Part shown: piece by piece, positions 60,316-64,000 of the stretch
How the letters are laid out: every line of letters starts with the position of its first letter
How positions within the stretch are numbered: position 1 is the stretch's first letter
DNA from: Polynucleobacter brandtiae
GTDB taxonomy: Bacteria; Pseudomonadota; Gammaproteobacteria; Burkholderiales; Burkholderiaceae
Assembly: GCF_002797575.1 (NCBI RefSeq)
Contig: NZ_PGTX01000005.1
Span: 45,447 to 109,446 of the forward strand
DNA: 64,000 bases
Direction: 5' to 3'
The notes under the pieces: generated by a model
What the model saw: the letters and a program-made list of their open reading frames with translations, nothing else
The model's database searches: none
Told to the model about the DNA's origin: nothing
Program-made: the position numbers and the translations under genes

Positions 60316-60774
60316 ATGTTCCAAGAAAAAGATCAAGTTGCGGTTTTAGATACACTCAACAAAATTATCGAATACGAACTGGCAGGTGTGGTTCGATATA
60401 CCCATTATCAGTTGATGATTTATGGCTACAACCGTATTCCCATAGTTAGTTGGCTTAAGGATCAAGCTGAGGAAAGTCTCGTGCATGCGAGGCGTGCAGG
60501 TGAAATGGTAACCCTGCTGGGTGGTCACCCATCGCTAGCCATTGGCCCACTCTTAGAGTCTCATAATCACAATATCGGCGATATCTTGCGAGAATCACTC
60601 GCTCATGAAACTGAAACCAAGAATTTGTACTACCTACTTCTGAGTCAAAGTGAAGATAAATCAATATTGTTTGAAGAATACGCCAGGGAACTCATTGTTG
60701 CAGAGGAGATGCATACTGATGAGGTCAACAAAATGCTCAGAGCCCCAGGAGATATTCATCCGTTTGGTGCATAA
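60316..60774 (+). CDS. Bacterioferritin-like ferritin-family protein
   Basis: A 152-aa four-helix diiron protein. Metal-ligand candidates are E21 in EYELAGVVRYTHYQLM, E52/E53 and H57 in AEESLVHARRAGEMV, E98 in AHETETKN, and E130/H133 in AEEMHTDEV. The C-terminus ends DIHPFGA. Bacterioferritins store iron and detoxify peroxide; the E-x3-H spacing and lack of a Met at the haem position differ from E. coli Bfr, so haem binding is doubtful. AAGGAGAA lies six bases before the ATG. Confidence 0.85.
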   Translation: MFQEKDQVAVLDTLNKIIEYELAGVVRYTHYQLMIYGYNRIPIVSWLKDQAEESLVHARRAGEMVTLLGGHPSLAIGPLLESHNHNIGDILRESLAHETETKNLYYLLLSQSEDKSILFEEYARELIVAEEMHTDEVNKMLRAPGDIHPFGA

Positions 60775-60843
60775 CTAAGCCTAGCTCTGTCATAGGGCTC
60801 AATAATAAGTTCAATTCAATTTACTAACGAATCGACATCCTCC

Positions 60844-61092
60844 ATGAATGACTATCCCCCTCGTTTTGCTGAGTTATTTTCTCAGCTTGGTCTATCAGCA
60901 GATCCAGAAGGCATTTATCAATTTATCCAAATGCATAAACCCTTACGGGCAGATATTCTTTTGGAAGACGCGCCATTTTGGACGCATCAACAGGCTCAAT
61001 TTTTAAAAGATTCTATTAAGCAAGATGCGGATTGGGCTCAGATAGTGGACCACCTAAATTTAGTGTTGCGAGCGCCCCTGTTAGCAACATAA
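60844..61092 (+). CDS. DUF2789 family protein
   Basis: An 82-aa protein matching DUF2789: ELFSQLGLSADPEGIYQFIQMHKPL and EDAPFWTHQQAQFLKDSIKQDADWAQIVDHLN. Small helical cytoplasmic protein of unknown function found in many proteobacteria. It follows the ferritin-like gene after 69 bases on the same strand; a link is not established. Confidence 0.85.
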   Translation: MNDYPPRFAELFSQLGLSADPEGIYQFIQMHKPLRADILLEDAPFWTHQQAQFLKDSIKQDADWAQIVDHLNLVLRAPLLAT

Positions 61093-61107
61093 GCGCTTAA
61101 AAAGTAC

Positions 61108-61734
61108 TTAGTCCAAGAATCGCACAATACCTGACTCAATATCGTAGACCGAACCAATGAGCTTGGCGCCATTTGCTATTTGCCTCTGACCTTCAGGTGT
61201 TTCAGCAAGTCTCTTGACTGTCATGCGAACATTCGCCTCAACGGCCTGAGTTGCCAAGGTCTCTGGATCTTGATCGGACTCCAAACCCCTTAATGCGGGG
61301 GTAATCTCATCGAGCAAAGATTCAATTTCTTCAGGTTGGCGCTCAGCATTAAATTGATAATTAATGGCCGCTTTAATTGCGCCGCAACCCTCATGGCCCA
61401 TCACGACAAATAGTTGCGTATTAAGATGGCGAGCAGCATATTGTAGGGTGCCTAATATAGAAGGCCCTAAAACATTGCCCGCATTACGTACGACAAATAA
61501 TTCCCCTAGCCAAGCATCAAAGATGAGTTCGGGCGGGACTCGACTATCGCTACAACCTAAAATAGTAGCGTAAGGCTGCTGTCCCTTTGCCTGCTTATTT
61601 AATAGGTGCTGCTTTAATGTAGGGGTTGATGACTGCTCCGCCAGAAAACGGGCATTACCGGCAATAAGACGCTCTAGCGCATCTTGCGGTGAAACCTGAC
61701 TCAACTGTTGATCTGAATTAAAAATGTCCATCAT
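61108..61734 (-). CDS. Beta-class carbonic anhydrase
   Basis: Zinc enzyme hydrating CO2 to bicarbonate, 208 aa. Zinc ligands C61, H114 and C117 (ILGCSDSRVPPE, MGHEGCGAIKAA) and the catalytic dyad D63/R65 are all present. Two ATG codons are adjacent at the start (61734 and 61731). Converges on the DUF2789 gene with 15 bases between them. Confidence 0.93.
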   Translation of the reverse strand: MMDIFNSDQQLSQVSPQDALERLIAGNARFLAEQSSTPTLKQHLLNKQAKGQQPYATILGCSDSRVPPELIFDAWLGELFVVRNAGNVLGPSILGTLQYAARHLNTQLFVVMGHEGCGAIKAAINYQFNAERQPEEIESLLDEITPALRGLESDQDPETLATQAVEANVRMTVKRLAETPEGQRQIANGAKLIGSVYDIESGIVRFLD

Positions 61735-61796
61735 TTAGCATGCTTTGTCACCGCTCCTTAAGAAAAAGAGTAAAAAGTAATGATGCGATAAGTAAT

Positions 61797-61840
61797 TGGG
61801 TCAATGGTGGGTCAATGGTGGGTCAATGGTGAGGCAATGA
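61797..61840. repeat. Four 11-bp tandem repeats upstream of carbonic anhydrase
   Basis: TGGGTCAATGG occurs three times in a row (61797, 61808, 61819) followed by a degenerate unit at 61830. The array is in the gap between the carbonic anhydrase and acyltransferase genes, close to the carbonic anhydrase start on the minus strand. Confidence 0.85.
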
Positions 61841-61893
61841 TCATCTCAATGCCCTCACTTGCACACCCAATACCGAAAAATTCCAATTGACTC

Positions 61894-62793
61894 TTATCCA
61901 GTCACTATCCCAAATGGGTTTTTATAGCGGTTATAGGACCATAAATATTGTGTGGGGTTCAATAAAATCATTTCCTCAAACGCATTGTTCATTTCATTTG
62001 CGGCAAAGACTGGATCATTTGGGGGTTGCGGCTTAGCGAGTTGAGTATGAAATCGCCACCCCTTACCAAGAGCCAGTCTCTCTGCTGTAATGTATATGAT
62101 TACAGCCTGACTTTTTTGACTCAGCTTATAGGGAAAGTTCGTTGTATAAGCGCTTTGATTAAAGAATGTAGCCCACACCCCATCCCGAGCACTAGGAACC
62201 TGGTCGGCTACGATTCCGACAACCTCACCGTTATTCAAGGCCCTTCTGACAAGTCTTACTCCATTGATATCAGCTGGGACGTATTGTATTTTTGAGCTAT
62301 GACGGCTTTTTGTCATTAGCTGATTAATCCAACTTAAACGAGCCGGTCGATACATGACAGTCGTCTTGATCTCTTGAGTAAAAATATGCGGAATAATTTC
62401 AAAGCCGCCGAAATGGGGGGCAAGAACAATCAGTCCATTTTTGTTACTTGCTAGATAAATCAGCTCATCTCGATTTTCAATTTTTGTCTTAGCCAATACG
62501 GCATCTTGATGGCGCCAAATCCATAAGCTGTCTCCAAACATCATCCCCGCTGAAATTGCCGCCTTAAGATACTGAGGCTTAAATCTATGAAGGTCTGCAG
62601 CACTTGTCAGGTTTGTATTTAACCGTGCCCTGTATCTTGGAGAGGACCAGTAGACTACTATGCCTACAGCTCCGCCTACTATTTGAAGTATGGCCAGCGG
62701 AAGAGCGCTAAAAAGTCTTAGTAAGAAAAATAGCACTAGCCATATTAAGCGGTATTGAACGTAATAGGTAAAGAAACCAGCTTGCAACCACAA
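61894..62793 (-). CDS. LpxL/HtrB-type lipid A (or lysophospholipid) acyltransferase
   Basis: A 299-aa inner-membrane acyltransferase with an N-terminal hydrophobic helix (about 15-50) and the catalytic H127xxxxE132 in APHFGGFE, then GIVADQVPSARDGVWATFF and LLNPTQYLWSYNRYKNP, all family features. It would add a secondary acyl chain to lipid A. No ATG start is available: the frame is open back to a stop about 60 bases upstream, and only TTG (62793 or 62787) codons fit, so the start is uncertain. Confidence 0.88.
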   Translation of the reverse strand: MWLQAGFFTYYVQYRLIWLVLFFLLRLFSALPLAILQIVGGAVGIVVYWSSPRYRARLNTNLTSAADLHRFKPQYLKAAISAGMMFGDSLWIWRHQDAVLAKTKIENRDELIYLASNKNGLIVLAPHFGGFEIIPHIFTQEIKTTVMYRPARLSWINQLMTKSRHSSKIQYVPADINGVRLVRRALNNGEVVGIVADQVPSARDGVWATFFNQSAYTTNFPYKLSQKSQAVIIYITAERLALGKGWRFHTQLAKPQPPNDPVFAANEMNNAFEEMILLNPTQYLWSYNRYKNPFGIVTG

Positions 62794-63039
62794 AAGGTAA
62801 GGTTTCCTGGGGGTTGGGATCTTTTAAGAAAATCTCCATCAGAGTTTGGCGACCAAGCAAGCAAACCTAGCTGTGTGGCTATGGTTGTCTTGATAGCTCT
62901 AATAAGACAGTAATAACCATACCCATTAAGAGGTTTAGTCAAAAATGTAGATAAGGGTCCCAAACCAAAAGCATCACAGGTGTGCATTACTGGGAGCTTG
63001 TGAAATAGTTACACTTAAATATGGTCTAAAATTCTTGAC

Positions 63040-63693
63040 ATGATTACTGTCGTTATTGCTTCTTATAAATATGGACATCTTGCAGCCCACTGCATCGAGT
63101 CTCTTCTATCTCAAACTGTTGCCCCAAAAAGAATAGTGTTTGTAGATGATGGTGCATTTGATTGCAAGCACTTGCCTGAGCTATATCCAGACATTGAATA
63201 TATTCTGAGACCTAATAATTTAGGCACGGTTGACAATTTCCATGATGTTTTAATGACGATTGATACCGAATATGCTCTTTTCATTGGAGCAGATAACTGG
63301 CTTCGATCCGATGCAATCGAGTTATTGTCAAAATATAGTACTGATGTAGTGACGTACGATATTGTCGTCACGGGTGAATTTAAAGAAGAAATTCATGATC
63401 GAGTACCTGGCGAAACTATTGCCCATCAAGGTGATTTGTATTGGGACCGTACAGGCAAACATCACGGGTCAATGCTGTATAGAGCATCGCTTGGTAAAAG
63501 AATCGGTTATAAAAAAAGATATACAGACGGCATTCATCCACAGGAAGACTGGCATTTATGGGATGAAATGCAGAAAGCAGGTGCAACAGTAACTAGCCTA
63601 AACGAGGGACTATTGTTTTACAGAAGACATCGTGAGAATTTCCTGAAATATGATCACCTCGCTAGTAATGCGCCTCTTGTGGATGAATCTTGA
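63040..63693 (+). CDS. Glycosyltransferase family 2 (GT-A fold)
   Basis: A 217-aa glycosyltransferase. N-terminal ITVVIASYKYGHLAAHCIESLLSQTVAPKRIVFVDDGA is the nucleotide-sugar binding start of GT2, with a possible DxD-like ALFIGADNWLRSDAIELL, and HPQEDWHLWDEMQKAGATV contains a general ED motif. It is soluble, so a donor is not predictable. ATG at 63040; the stop overlaps the next gene's TTG start. Confidence 0.87.
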   Translation: MITVVIASYKYGHLAAHCIESLLSQTVAPKRIVFVDDGAFDCKHLPELYPDIEYILRPNNLGTVDNFHDVLMTIDTEYALFIGADNWLRSDAIELLSKYSTDVVTYDIVVTGEFKEEIHDRVPGETIAHQGDLYWDRTGKHHGSMLYRASLGKRIGYKKRYTDGIHPQEDWHLWDEMQKAGATVTSLNEGLLFYRRHRENFLKYDHLASNAPLVDES

Positions 63694-63926
63694 CTCAATT
63701 ACCACTTACATTGCTTTCTGAAGAAAAATCACACGCAATTCATATCGAGCGCTATCTGCATCTTACTAAGAATGTCATGCCAATACTGGCTAAAACAACC
63801 CAAACTGACTGGCCAGTTCAAAACGATCACTGTTTTCAACGCATCGTATTAGATGCCATTTGTGATGGGCCCTGGTATGACAAAATTATTCGCCCTGCAT
63901 ATCAGGGTAATCGTCCCCTAGGTTAA
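63690..63926 (+). pseudogene. Hypothetical protein, apparently truncated by the IS element
   Basis: A 78-aa frame starting at TTG, overlapping the glycosyltransferase stop. It contains HIERYLHLTKNVMPILAKTT, WPVQNDHCFQRIVLDAICDGPWYDKIIRPAY, a pattern I associate with a longer uncharacterised family of about 110 aa whose conserved part continues after RPAY. Here it stops eight residues later, the TAA lying at the likely IS boundary. Truncation by insertion is inference; I have no alignment. Confidence 0.5.
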
Positions 63927-64000
63927 CCGTCCTTGAAGGTAGAATTTTCTCAATTAGAGGAGTTCTGCATGAAACGTTCTAAATTTACCGATTCCCAGAT
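63923..64000 (+). mobile_element. Left end of an IS3-family insertion sequence (cut by window edge)
   Basis: From about 63923 (TTAACCGTCCTTGAAGGT) the sequence resembles IS3-family left ends of the TGAACCGCCC type, followed 46 bases later by the transposase start. The boundary is approximate and the right end lies outside the window. Confidence 0.55.
63969..64000 (+). CDS. IS3-family transposase OrfA, first 10 codons
   Basis: ATG at 63969 reads MKRSKFTDSQ then I, the typical start of IS3-family OrfA (MKRSRFTEEQI). GAGGAG precedes it by eight bases. The rest is beyond the edge. Confidence 0.7.
   Translation, partial: MKRSKFTDSQ

Noticed and set aside
62745..62987. An 80-codon frame upstream of the acyltransferase as its missing N-terminus
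   Set aside because: It is in another frame, shows no acyltransferase features, and the LpxL-type N-terminal helix is already present in the main frame.

Overview
The window reads as the chromosome of a small-genome betaproteobacterium of the Burkholderiaceae, most like Polynucleobacter. This rests on recognised gene order and protein families: a one-strand block rpsO-pnp-qor-tpiA-secG-tRNA-Leu-nuoA..N, an ilvB-ilvN-ilvC-psd-pssA-leuA block, a sigma factor/DUF3619/DUF3106/RDD block, and a Bug-type solute-binding protein. No phylogenetic search was possible, so the genus is inference.

Layout. 1-8.4 kb (mostly minus): the start of a SprT-like gene cut by the window edge, a Bug solute receptor, an Old Yellow Enzyme homologue, mmsA (plus), a four-gene polar amino-acid ABC importer, a DUF1178 protein and a Nudix hydrolase. 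8.5-23 kb: the complete 14-gene nuo operon for respiratory complex I, read right to left and closed by a strong hairpin terminator. 23-28.3 kb: tRNA-Leu(GAG), secG, tpiA, a quinone-reductase-like gene, pnp and rpsO. The pnp leader holds two perfect hairpins of the kind used in PNPase/RNase III autoregulation. 28.5-36 kb: a SYLF-domain protein, then leuA, pssA, psd, ilvC, ilvN and ilvB. In front of leuA there is an unannotated leucine-rich leader peptide (9 Leu in 25 codons), a rho-independent terminator and a competing antiterminator, i.e. a leucine attenuator placed between pssA and leuA. 36-38.3 kb: an ECF-type sigma factor with a single-TM partner, a DUF3106 protein and an RDD membrane protein. 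38.3-45.1 kb: an FtsX/YbbP-type permease, an atypical SDR without the YxxxK motif, and an Mla-type lipid transporter (STAS-MlaE, MlaF, MlaD, PqiC-like lipoprotein).

45.1-64 kb is the more accessory part. It has an intergenic array of 11-bp repeats, a methyltransferase, a secreted Cys-containing unknown protein, and a two-partner secretion locus. The large TpsA adhesin carries GLUG and MBG repeats and an exact 231-bp in-frame tandem duplication; the TpsB pore gene lies just upstream. Next come a short FimV-like protein and a signalling cassette of unusual build: a NarL-type response regulator facing, tail to tail, an operon of a membrane-anchored YheO/PAS_6-type sensor protein and a NarX-type kinase that has no sensory domain of its own. 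Then follow a flavin/redox group (a Cys-cluster flavoprotein, a 4-TM protein, an FMN reductase, a bacterioferritin-like protein, DUF2789), a beta carbonic anhydrase, an LpxL-type acyltransferase and a GT2 glycosyltransferase. The window ends in the left end of an IS3-family element that appears to have truncated a gene.

Best candidates for something undescribed: the YheO-PAS/kinase/regulator cassette beside surface-adhesion genes (57.8-55.3 kb) and the leucine attenuator at 30.75-30.89 kb. The repeat duplication in the adhesin is the clearest sign of recent change.
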